Source of the DNA: an uncultured bacterium
GTDB taxonomy: Bacteria > Actinomycetota > Coriobacteriia > Coriobacteriales > Coriobacteriaceae
DNA length: 40,555 nucleotides
Assembly (NCBI GenBank): GCA_905215445.1
Contig: CAJMPZ010000015.1
Coordinates: forward strand, 1 to 40,555
Reading direction: 5' to 3'
In this document: positions 1-7,644 of the stretch, piece by piece
Position numbering within the stretch: position 1 is the stretch's first letter
Layout of the letters: each line of letters starts with the position of its first letter
Translations under genes and position numbers: made by a program
The notes under the pieces: model-generated
Told to the model about the DNA's origin: nothing
What the model saw: only the letters and a program-made list of their open reading frames with translations
Database searches by the model: none

Positions 1-1
1 G

Positions 2-235
2 TTTTCCGCTAAGCCGTTTGGGCCCGACCCTTCCGTCCAGCTGGCGCTTGCGGACTCGCTCGATTGGTTCGATTCATCGCGGCTCAACGGATTTGTTGAT
101 GAGGCGATCGAGATTCTTTCGCAGAGCAAATGGGCCACGGCGGAGGGTCGACTCGAGGCCATCCGCCGCGGCCTCGAGCGTCGCGTAATCGAGGTTGGTG
201 CCGCTGTTGAGGTACTTCGACACGTGCAGCGATAA
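2..235 (+). CDS. C-terminal end of an unidentified protein
   Basis: An open frame enters from the left edge and gives 77 residues before a TAA stop at 233-235. Codon use is the GC-rich pattern of the neighbouring housekeeping genes. The fragment is mixed helical, with a Glu/Arg-rich C-terminal half (VDEAIEILSQ, LEAIRRGLERRV) and no cysteines, membrane segment or motif that I recognise. It converges on mnmA with only 8 bases between the two stop codons, and no terminator fits between them. I do not assign a function; the gene start lies outside the window. Confidence 0.7.
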   Translation, partial: FSAKPFGPDPSVQLALADSLDWFDSSRLNGFVDEAIEILSQSKWATAEGRLEAIRRGLERRVIEVGAAVEVLRHVQR

Positions 236-243
236 ACCCGCGG

Positions 244-1344
244 CTACTTAAGTGCGCCGGCCACCGTGCCGCCGCCCAGGACGATGTCGCCGCGGTAGAC
301 TACGACTGCCTGGCCGGGGGCGATGGCTCGCTGCGGCTCGTCAAAAGTTAGCAGCATTTGTCCGTCTTCATCACGCGTAAGGGTTGCTGCCTGGTCTTTC
401 TGTCGGTAGCGGTATTTGGCGCCCACGCGAATGCCGCCGGCATCCAGCTCGGCCTCCATGTGGTCGGCAGGGGCGCTCCAAATCCAGTCGTTGGCTGTGA
501 GCGCTGTGGCCGTCAGGTCCTCGGCCTCGCCCAGATGCACAATGTTGTTGGCGGCATCGACGCCCGTTACGTACACGGGGTGCGCCATCGCGACGCCCAG
601 GCCCTTGCGCTGGCCTATGGTATAGCGCAAGGCGCCATTGTGGCTTCCGACCACGCTGCCGTCGCGCCACACGATATCGCCCGGTGCAGCGGCGTGTCCG
701 CAGCGGCGCTCGATATAGCCCGCATAGTCGCCGTCCGGGATAAAGCAGATATCCTCGCTCTCGGCCTTCTTGGCGTTGATGAAGCCCTGCTCGGCGGCAA
801 TGCGGCGCACATCGCACTCTTTGTCCAGCCCTGCCAGCGGAAAAATCGTGCGCGCCAGGCGCTCCTGCGTAAGCGAATACAAAAAGTAGCTTTGGTCCTT
901 TTTGGGATCTTCGCCGCGATGTAGCTGCCAGGTGCCATCTGCCGCTTGGCTTGTTTTGGCGTAATGGCCCGTGGCGATATAGTCGCAGCCCATGTCCAGC
1001 GCCGCATCGAGCAGCGCGCCAAACTTAATGTGGCGGTTGCAGATGATGCACGGATTGGGCGTCAGCCCCTCCTGGTAGGCGTTCACAAAGCGCTCGATCA
1101 CGTTACGGTCGAAGGTTTGCTGCAAGTCGAGCACGTGATGGGGTATTCCCAGGCGCCCGGCGACGGCCTTCGCGTCAGCGATGTCGCGATCGACTTTGCT
1201 CATGCCCGTGACGGGATCGGGCGCGGGACAGGTGAGGCGCATGGTGGCACCGACACATTCGTAACCCTGATTTTTGAGCAGATACGCGGTCACGCTGGAA
1301 TCGACGCCGCCGCTCATGGCGACGAGCACGCGCTTGTTGTGCAT
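244..1344 (-). CDS. mnmA: tRNA-specific 2-thiouridylase MnmA
   Basis: MnmA thiolates C2 of the wobble uridine in tRNA-Lys, -Glu and -Gln, using ATP and persulfide sulfur from a cysteine desulfurase or relay; it acts in the cytoplasm. The protein has the PP-loop SGGVDSS at residues 11-17. The catalytic cysteine pair is Cys102 (in PNPCIICN) and Cys200 (in SEDICFIPDGDY). The length of 366 aa is normal. The frame is open for 41 more codons upstream, but the start at 1344 is chosen because AAGGAG lies 9 bases before it and MHNKRVLVAMSGG is the standard N-terminus; the upstream codons span a terminator-like hairpin. No desulfurase gene is in the window, so the sulfur donor must be encoded elsewhere. 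It lies downstream of cysK on the same strand, and the leader between them carries a hairpin that may control read-through. Confidence 0.95.
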   Translation of the reverse strand: MHNKRVLVAMSGGVDSSVTAYLLKNQGYECVGATMRLTCPAPDPVTGMSKVDRDIADAKAVAGRLGIPHHVLDLQQTFDRNVIERFVNAYQEGLTPNPCIICNRHIKFGALLDAALDMGCDYIATGHYAKTSQAADGTWQLHRGEDPKKDQSYFLYSLTQERLARTIFPLAGLDKECDVRRIAAEQGFINAKKAESEDICFIPDGDYAGYIERRCGHAAAPGDIVWRDGSVVGSHNGALRYTIGQRKGLGVAMAHPVYVTGVDAANNIVHLGEAEDLTATALTANDWIWSAPADHMEAELDAGGIRVGAKYRYRQKDQAATLTRDEDGQMLLTFDEPQRAIAPGQAVVVYRGDIVLGGGTVAGALK

Positions 1345-1373
1345 GGGGAGGTTCTCCTTGGTGGCATGTGGCC

Positions 1374-1412
1374 AAAAAAGAAAAGCGGCGCGGGAGGCTG
1401 GTTCCGCGCCGC
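1374..1412 (-). terminator. Terminator-like hairpin between cysK and mnmA
   Basis: Read on the minus strand, GCGGCGCGG pairs perfectly with CCGCGCCGC (9 bp, 10-nt loop) and is followed directly by TTTTCTTTTTT. This is a textbook intrinsic terminator about 110 nt after the cysK stop. It ends only about 30 nt before the mnmA start codon, which leaves no room for a promoter in between. Confidence 0.75.
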
Positions 1413-1416
1413 AGAC

Positions 1417-1425
1417 ATTGTAGCA
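1417..1425 (-). promoter_or_regulatory. Possible extended -10 promoter for mnmA
   Basis: On the minus strand TGC-TACAAT forms an extended -10 element. Transcription would start close to base 1410, the first bases of the hairpin at 1385-1412, so the mnmA message would begin with that hairpin and its U-tract. No good -35 is visible 16-18 bases upstream. Confidence 0.4.
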
Positions 1426-1523
1426 AGTTCGGACGACTCGTGGGGCGCCCTGATGGGATGGGCTCAAGCTGCCGGGAGAGAGGAGACCGGTTCATCCTGG
1501 GCTCAACCTATGGGCAACAGACC

Positions 1524-2462
<939 letters not shown>

Positions 2463-2569
2463 GGTGAACCTCCAAAGTGTTCAAATGACTGGATACCGTG
2501 TGGTTTTACGGCGTGGGTAGCAGCGAAACCCACAAACCTTATGGGTTGTTCGTTTTGCTGTTGGCAAGC

Positions 2570-2598
2570 ATAGTAGGCACTAAAGCCTAGTAATGCAA
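2570..2598 (-). promoter_or_regulatory. cysK promoter with dyad operator in the spacer
   Basis: On the minus strand TTGCAT (2598-2593) and TACTAT (2575-2570) are separated by exactly 17 bases. The spacer and -10 edge hold the inverted repeat TAGGC-N6-GCCTA (2574-2589), well placed for a dimeric repressor to block RNA polymerase. The adjacent divergent Rrf2 protein is the obvious candidate binder; that link is inference. A further 6-bp hairpin (AACCCA/TGGGTT, 2527-2547) lies in the transcribed leader. Confidence 0.6.
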
Positions 2599-2647
2599 TA
2601 GGAAATAGAAGATTATTACGAGTCGATTAACCATCTTGACGGGAATA

Positions 2648-2679
2648 GGTATTTTCAAAACCAATATTTCGGCTAGAAT
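2648..2679 (+). promoter_or_regulatory. Promoter and imperfect dyad upstream of the Rrf2 gene
   Basis: A good -10 hexamer TAGAAT (2674-2679) precedes the regulator by about 36 bases, with a weak -35 TTTTCA (2652-2657) 16 bases before it. The -35 lies inside the imperfect dyad GGTATTTTCAAAACC (2648-2662; five of seven pairs match), a possible site for autoregulation. A TTGACG at 2636-2641 is too far from the -10 to be its partner. Confidence 0.4.
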
Positions 2680-2715
2680 TTCTACGAATTAAAAGACCGA
2701 AAGGCAGCAATATAT

Positions 2716-3144
2716 ATGTTGGTTTCCACAAAGGGCAGATATGCCCTGCGCGTTATGGTCGACTTGGCCGAGCATCAGGCGGCAGGCCGCATTCCCCTCA
2801 AAGAGATCGCCGCGCGTCAGGGGATTTCGGAGAAATATTTGGAGAACATTTTGGCTACGCTCGTGCGCGCCAATATGCTCTCGGGCATGCGCGGCAAGGG
2901 CGGCGGCTACGTGCTCACGCGCCCGCCCGAGCAGTACACGGTGGGCGAGATCCTGCGCCTGACCGAGGGTAGCCTAGCACCGGTCGCATGCCTGGACGGC
3001 GACTGCAAAGGTTGCTCGCGATCTGATGAGTGTCCTACACTCGATGTTTGGAAGAACCTGGACAAGCTCATCAACGACTACCTCGACGGCGTGACACTCG
3101 ATACGCTCGTTGCCCCCAACGAGGGCTACGACTACGTCATCTAG
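2716..3144 (+). CDS. Rrf2-family transcriptional regulator (CymR/IscR-like)
   Basis: A 142-aa winged-helix regulator of the Rrf2 family, starting MLVSTKGRYALRVMVDLA as most members do. The recognition helix (KYLENILATLVRANML, 40-55) and wing (GMRGKGGGYVLTRP, 58-70) are intact. A cysteine cluster at 92, 97, 100 and 106 sits where IscR binds its [2Fe-2S] cluster through Cys92, Cys98 and Cys104, so a metal or redox cofactor is plausible. Its position, divergent from cysK, is more CymR-like. The last residues are GYDYVI, ending in isoleucine; C-terminal isoleucine tails are how serine acetyltransferase and CdiA-CT dock into the CysK active site. I infer a regulator of cysteine or Fe-S supply that may sense CysK. 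There is no iscS or iscU nearby. The ribosome site GAAAGG is rather distant (11 bases). Confidence 0.85.
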   Translation: MLVSTKGRYALRVMVDLAEHQAAGRIPLKEIAARQGISEKYLENILATLVRANMLSGMRGKGGGYVLTRPPEQYTVGEILRLTEGSLAPVACLDGDCKGCSRSDECPTLDVWKNLDKLINDYLDGVTLDTLVAPNEGYDYVI

Positions 3145-3213
3145 CCCCACCTGCTATTGGGGGACGGGGCAGAAATGGTAGATTTTCTTGTCCTCTGAGG
3201 CTTGGCAAATGAC

Positions 3214-3250
3214 AAGGCCGCCCATCGTTGCGATGGACGGCCTTCGTTTT
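3214..3250 (+). terminator. Terminator between the Rrf2 gene and the YvlD-like gene
   Basis: AAGGCCG-C-CCATCG / CGATGG-A-CGGCCTT form a 13-bp hairpin with one mismatch, followed on the plus strand by CGTTTT. It lies between two convergent genes and could serve both; the T-run is better on the plus strand. Confidence 0.65.
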
Positions 3251-3281
3251 GGCGTGTTGTGGCGGCCCGTATCCGGTCGCT

Positions 3282-3647
3282 TTAGTTCCTGGCGATGCTG
3301 TCGAGAATGCTGCGCATGATGGATACCAGGATGCTGCCCATAAACGCCGATCCAAAGCTGGCGATGGAGATACCCGCGCCCAGCAGATTGACCGACAGGT
3401 AGCTGGCCAGCTCGAGCATAAAGCTGTTGACCACAAGCTGAAAAATACCAAGCGTGATAATAGTGAGTGGCAGCGAGATGACCGTCAGGAACGGCTTAAC
3501 GAGCGAGTCGACGATGTTGAGGAACAGTCCCACGAAGGCAAAGCAGACCCAGGCGTCGGCCATGCCGAAGGGCTGAATGCCGGGGACGAGAAACGTTGCG
3601 ATCGCGATGGCGATTGAGGTCAAAAGCCAGTTGAGCATAAAGCGCAT
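3282..3647 (-). CDS. YvlD-type four-helix membrane protein (phage holin family 4)
   Basis: A 121-aa, very hydrophobic protein with four predicted membrane segments at about 5-25, 32-52, 55-82 and 90-115. It resembles the family named Mycobacterial 4-TMS phage holin / YvlD (PF04020), including the GLFLNIVDSLVKPFL and SLPLTIITLGIF stretches typical of it. Despite the family name these are chromosomal proteins of unclear role, in some bacteria linked to envelope stress. The start has AAAGG eight bases upstream. It converges on the Rrf2 gene and diverges from the YerC-like gene, and no phage genes are nearby. Family assignment is from memory of the pattern. Confidence 0.75.
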   Translation of the reverse strand: MRFMLNWLLTSIAIAIATFLVPGIQPFGMADAWVCFAFVGLFLNIVDSLVKPFLTVISLPLTIITLGIFQLVVNSFMLELASYLSVNLLGAGISIASFGSAFMGSILVSIMRSILDSIARN

Positions 3648-3970
3648 GGTGTGAATCCTTTCTTGCGCATGGCGTGGTGAGGGAGCGTGAGAGGCACATG
3701 CCTTTGCAACTCGGACAGATGCTCGGGCACGGCTCTGTTTGGGCGCCCATTGTCTCAGATATTCGTGGAGCTTGCGTGCGCATTCGGTTTCAAAACGGCG
3801 TTCGTCCTAGAAAACGCGCCGCTGGCAGAGAGTTTTGTCGCTTTAGTTTGGTGGTGTGCTAAACTGCTACGGGCAAAAGCCACAGGCGTTGCCCTATTGC
3901 ATAGAACGGGCGAACGATGCCCGATGTCAGTATCAACTTCGATGCCTTTTGGCGGGTTTGGCGGTGATCG
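3648..3970. other. Divergent intergenic region, 323 bases
   Basis: This stretch separates two divergent genes and should hold both promoters. The clearest element is TAAACT just after 3857, a plausible -10 for the plus-strand gene, with TTGTCG about 19 bases before it. A 10-bp perfect palindrome, TGGGCGCCCA, lies at 3740-3749. No convincing coding frame was seen. Confidence 0.4.
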
Positions 3971-4270
3971 ATGAATATCGAGAACATGTTTGACAAGCCT
4001 GATGTCAAGCAGCTGGTCCACGCATTTAGCCTTTTGGACGACGAGAAAGATATCCAAGCGTTTTTGACCGATATCTGCACGCCGCGCGAGATTTGCGATC
4101 TATCGCAGCGTCTGCAGGTCGCGCGTTATCTGGACGAGGGCGAGCCCTATGTTGAGGTTCAGGCGCGTACCGGCGCTTCGTCCACCACGGTGAGCCGTGT
4201 GTCCAAGGCGCTCAACGGCGAGTACGGTGGCTACCGCAAAATCCTCATTAAGCTGGAGGATGGCGAGTAG
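3971..4270 (+). CDS. YerC/YecD-family TrpR-like regulator
   Basis: A 99-aa all-helical protein of the Trp-repressor superfamily, of the YerC/YecD type known from Firmicutes and Actinomycetota. The helix-turn-helix is seen in ICDLSQRLQVARYLDEG (about 39-55) and ARTGASSTTVSRVSKAL (64-80), with SSTTVSRV the likely recognition helix. These proteins lack a known corepressor in most species, so the target is unknown. Its promoter is probably in the preceding divergent region. A strong terminator follows directly, so it is likely a single-gene transcript. The start ATG at 3971 is weakly supported by GGTGA 4-8 bases before it. Confidence 0.85.
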   Translation: MNIENMFDKPDVKQLVHAFSLLDDEKDIQAFLTDICTPREICDLSQRLQVARYLDEGEPYVEVQARTGASSTTVSRVSKALNGEYGGYRKILIKLEDGE

Positions 4271-4293
4271 GCCGCGCCAAAAACGAATTGTGC

Positions 4294-4320
4294 AAAACCG
4301 CTCCTCCGGGGCGGTTTTTT
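4294..4320 (+). terminator. Intrinsic terminator of the yerC-like gene
   Basis: AAAACCGCTCC pairs with GGGGCGGTTTT around a short loop, ending in six T. It begins 24 bases after the stop codon. Confidence 0.85.
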
Positions 4321-4403
4321 GATCCCTTAAGGACGGAGGAAAACGGATCACCGGGTTAGACTGACCCCTTCGGTGATCCGTTTTCCTCCGTCCCCAAGGG
4401 ATC
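4321..4403. repeat. 83-base long inverted repeat (REP/MITE-like hairpin)
   Basis: Two 33-base arms (4321-4353 and 4371-4403) are complementary except for two central positions (AA against CC), giving stems of 8 and 23 bp around a 17-base loop. It abuts the terminator T-run directly. The arms are polypurine-rich (GGACGGAGGAAAACGG). It contains no gene. Its near-perfect symmetry suggests a dispersed palindromic element; no second copy is in this window. Confidence 0.7.
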
Positions 4404-4488
4404 AAATCTGTTGGCGTGGGGCAAATCTGTCCGCGTGGGCGGGTAGGATGGATACATTGATTATTGCGAACAGTTTGAGCGGAGGACC

Positions 4489-7400
4489 ATGCCTGTTCGA
4501 ATCTATACCACCAATGCCGGCACGGATTTGAGCGATGCCGAGTCGGCGTTGCTTGCCGACCTTATTGCCCGCCATGGACGTGCCGTGCTTCTGGCGTCAA
4601 CGTTTGCCGAGCTCGACCTGTGTCGCCATGATGCGGCGGAAGCCGGGATTTCGCTGGGTATTGACTACAAAACGCCTACATCGTGGCTTCGCTCGCTTTG
4701 GGAGCTTTTGGGCGACGGGCGCGGTTTCGTCGACAACCTGCAGCGTCAGATGCTGTTCTCGGACATGGTCACGCGTCTCGACGATGCCGACCTGCAGCCG
4801 CTTTCGCGCAGCCAGGGCACAGTGCGCATGCTTGCGCGCATGGCCCGCGACGTGTTGCCGGGCGTTGCGGGGACGACGGCCGAGCGATGCCGTGGCAACA
4901 ATTGCCAGCCTGAGCCAAAAAGCGATGCCGAGGCTCGTGTGTTCGAGCTTTTGCGTGCCTACGCGGGTGGTTTGGACCGTCGAGATATGGTCGAGCCCTG
5001 CGAGGCGGCTGACATTATGGCCGATGCCCTGGCCGATAACCTGCCGGCGTGCACCCGCGCCGTATGCGTGCGCGGTATCACGTCGATTACGCACGGCCTG
5101 CTCGAGCTGCTGTCTGCCGTGGCGAACAATGGGGGGGAGGTCGTCGTACTGCTTGCCTGCGAGCAGGCGGCGATGCGCGAGGAGCTTGCCGCGGCATTTG
5201 ATGCCCGCGGTGTGCTGTTCGAGGCCGCGCCGCTGAGGGAGGACGCCGTCGCGTCTGATGCCGCTTGCGGGACCGCCGCTCAGCCTGCCTTTATTGAGGT
5301 CGCCGGCCCCCATGCCCGTGCCCATGCTTATGCGGACGCCATCGATACGTTGGTGAAAACGCACAAGGAGTCCAAGGACGATAAAGCTACTGCAACGCCC
5401 GCTGACCCCGTGCGCGTGCTCGTTGTTTCTGCCCGGGCACCCCAGCTGTTCGGTGAGCTCGCCTCTCGTCTGGCGGCCCGTCATATCGCTGCCGAGACAG
5501 TTGAGTTCACGGCGTTTTCTCAATCCATTGCGGGCAGGCAGTTCACGGCGCTCGCCAACCTGATCGAGCGTATGAAGGCCGCCGACGAAGGGGCAGCTTC
5601 TAAGACTGAGTGGTGGCCCGCGCCGGAGCTTACCGACTGGATTTACAGTCCGCTTTCGGGCGCTGATGCCGTCAATGCCCGTACCTTCGATAAGAATATG
5701 CGTCTCTCGCGCAGCAAGACTACCGCGGGCGTTAAGAGCCTGCTGCAGAGCGTCCAAGGCCAGGTGAGGGGCGCGCGCAAGGCGGCGAGCGACGAGAACT
5801 GGTTTAAGAACGTGCCGTGCGTGGTCTCGGACGTGTTCCAGGCGCTGTGGCGTGACAAGCCCGTGACGGCGCTCAAGGCCATGCTTGCCGTTGCCGAGGC
5901 ACTGCCCGATCGCGCGCTTGGTGGTCTCGACGGCCAGGCCCGTCGCCAGGCGGAGGTGGCCCTGCTGCGCCACGCGATCGACATCCTTATGAACGATGCT
6001 CGCGCGCTCGACGTGTCGCAGGCCGCGACCGTGCCCGTGCTCGATGGCATTCGCACCAAGGTGGACAAGCGTAGCACCGCCTACGATTACGAGACCTACG
6101 AGGTTGACCGTGCGCCACGTGCCCAGGTTCGCTTTACTTCGCTTGCCGATGCGGCGGCCCTGCGCCCCGATAGCTACGATGCCGTGCTGTTTGCCGACGT
6201 CGACCTGGACAGTTATCCGCTCTCACATGAGGAGGGCCCGCTGGCAACGCTGACGGCAGAGTTAGATCGCAGCGGTGTGACGCTTGAGCCTGCGGCCTTG
6301 CTGCGCGCACGCTTTGGCCGCGCGATACAAGCGTCGCGTGGTCCGGTTACGCTCGCCCGTGTGACCCACGATCGTCAGGCGCGCGAGTGCTATCCGGCGG
6401 CCGTGTGGACCGAGTTGCGGGCGCATGCCGAGGCCGCTAACGATGCTAAGGCCGCTGACGCCGACAAGGCCGCTGACGACGCTAAGGCCGTTGGCGCCGA
6501 CAAGGCGAAGTGCGTGGGTGAGGGCGATATCGTAAGGGACTTCGATCCCGCGGCAGGCGAAGGTCTTAGGCGCGAGCGCGTGACCTGCGAAGCTCCTCAG
6601 CATCTGAGCGATGAAGCCATTCCGTATTTGGTCCTGCGTCGTCGCGATGGCGAGGGCGAGGATGCGCCGCTGGTGCCGCGCCTGACGTCTGCCTCGCAGA
6701 TCGAGGCCTATTCGACCTGCCCGCTATGCTGGTTCGTCTCGTACCGCGTGAAGCCCCAGTCGATCGACGCTGGCTTTGGCAATATGGAGAAGGGCAACTT
6801 TGTCCACGACGTGCTGGAACACTTGCATGCCCGTCTGCCCCAGGAGGGCATGGAGCGCGTGACACCCATGAATCTGCCACGCGCGAAGGAGCTGCTGCGC
6901 GAGGTCTTTGACGAGACCTTGGCCGAGCATGCGGGCAAGCGCGGTGCCGAGGGCCCGCTCGTGCCGCTCTCCCCGGTGGAGGAGCGCCAGGTGGCCGAGA
7001 TTTTGCCGCAGCTGGAGGGCGTGCTTGCCTACGAGTCCGAGGCGCTCGCGCCCTTCGCGCCGCGCTACCTGGAGTTTGCGTTCAACGAGCTCCAGGTCGA
7101 GTATGCCGGTTGGCCGCTTGGCGGGCGCATCGACCGCGTTGATGTGGATGTCGAGAATCGCGCCGTGGTAATCGACTACAAGCATCGTTCGGGTGTCGAG
7201 GAGTTTAAGCTCGCTGACCCCACGGTGCGCGACGAGGAGTCGGGCGAGGCCCCCATCGACGACCCGCGCTGGCTGCCGCCCCATACCCAGACACTCATCT
7301 ACGCGCAGGCCATGCGTCGGGCGCTGGATCTGGATACCCGCGCCGCGCTCTATTTTTCGACCAAGGGCGGCAAGCCCGCGCTGCGCGGTGCGGCGAGCGC

Positions 7401-7641
7401 CGAGTTGCTTGAGGAAGAGCGCGGCGACGGCCGCATCCCAGGCCTTAAGAAGGGCTTTCCCGGCGAGGGCGGCAACATGGACTTCGATGCGCTGCTCGAT
7501 CGCGTGGAGACCGGCATTGCCGAGCGTCTGCGCGAGCTCGAGGCAGGCAACGTTGCCGCCGTCGACCCGACGTCGGCTCAGGCCGCGCATGCGCGCTGCT
7601 CGTATAACCACGAAGGAACGTTTGTAAGGAGGGACGTGTAG
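4489..7641 (+). CDS. addB: AddB-like PD-(D/E)XK nuclease subunit
   Basis: A 1050-aa protein next to an AddA-type helicase, fitting AddB, the second subunit of the AddAB enzyme that resects double-strand breaks for RecA loading. The C-terminal nuclease domain (about 735-1040) begins LTSASQIEAYSTCPLCWF, continues with His in GNFVHDVLEHL, and has GGRIDRVDVD and VIDYKH (D896, K898) as the Mg-binding core. The N-terminal half is helicase-like but lacks a P-loop; VLLASTFAEL stands where AddB usually has one. The [4Fe-4S] cysteine set also looks incomplete: Cys744 and Cys747 are present, but the C-terminal tail has only Cys1037. Residues 653-673 form an Asp/Ala/Lys repeat. The start has GGAGG 6 bases upstream. 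addA starts three bases after the stop, so the pair is translationally linked. The assignment rests on the nuclease core and context. Confidence 0.8.
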   Translation: MPVRIYTTNAGTDLSDAESALLADLIARHGRAVLLASTFAELDLCRHDAAEAGISLGIDYKTPTSWLRSLWELLGDGRGFVDNLQRQMLFSDMVTRLDDADLQPLSRSQGTVRMLARMARDVLPGVAGTTAERCRGNNCQPEPKSDAEARVFELLRAYAGGLDRRDMVEPCEAADIMADALADNLPACTRAVCVRGITSITHGLLELLSAVANNGGEVVVLLACEQAAMREELAAAFDARGVLFEAAPLREDAVASDAACGTAAQPAFIEVAGPHARAHAYADAIDTLVKTHKESKDDKATATPADPVRVLVVSARAPQLFGELASRLAARHIAAETVEFTAFSQSIAGRQFTALANLIERMKAADEGAASKTEWWPAPELTDWIYSPLSGADAVNARTFDKNMRLSRSKTTAGVKSLLQSVQGQVRGARKAASDENWFKNVPCVVSDVFQALWRDKPVTALKAMLAVAEALPDRALGGLDGQARRQAEVALLRHAIDILMNDARALDVSQAATVPVLDGIRTKVDKRSTAYDYETYEVDRAPRAQVRFTSLADAAALRPDSYDAVLFADVDLDSYPLSHEEGPLATLTAELDRSGVTLEPAALLRARFGRAIQASRGPVTLARVTHDRQARECYPAAVWTELRAHAEAANDAKAADADKAADDAKAVGADKAKCVGEGDIVRDFDPAAGEGLRRERVTCEAPQHLSDEAIPYLVLRRRDGEGEDAPLVPRLTSASQIEAYSTCPLCWFVSYRVKPQSIDAGFGNMEKGNFVHDVLEHLHARLPQEGMERVTPMNLPRAKELLREVFDETLAEHAGKRGAEGPLVPLSPVEERQVAEILPQLEGVLAYESEALAPFAPRYLEFAFNELQVEYAGWPLGGRIDRVDVDVENRAVVIDYKHRSGVEEFKLADPTVRDEESGEAPIDDPRWLPPHTQTLIYAQAMRRALDLDTRAALYFSTKGGKPALRGAASAELLEEERGDGRIPGLKKGFPGEGGNMDFDALLDRVETGIAERLRELEAGNVAAVDPTSAQAAHARCSYNHEGTFVRRDV
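6445..6507 (+). repeat. 18-base tandem repeat inside addB
   Basis: Three full units and a half unit of an 18-base repeat (GCTAAGGCCGCTGACGCC and variants) encode six-residue units such as AKAADA and DKAADD. A degenerate earlier unit may lie at 6430-6444. The period keeps the frame, and the repeat falls in a low-complexity linker before the nuclease domain, so copy-number change would alter linker length without breaking the protein. Confidence 0.8.
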
Positions 7642-7644
7642 ACC

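Noticed and set aside
3153..3213. Possible repeat starting GGGGGACGGGGCAG after the Rrf2 gene
   Set aside because: It looks like a dispersed intergenic motif, but no second copy exists in the window and it has no dyad symmetry, so it could not be supported.
3282..3647. Evidence of a prophage from the holin-family protein
   Set aside because: Proteins of this family are ordinary chromosomal membrane proteins, and no other phage gene is nearby.
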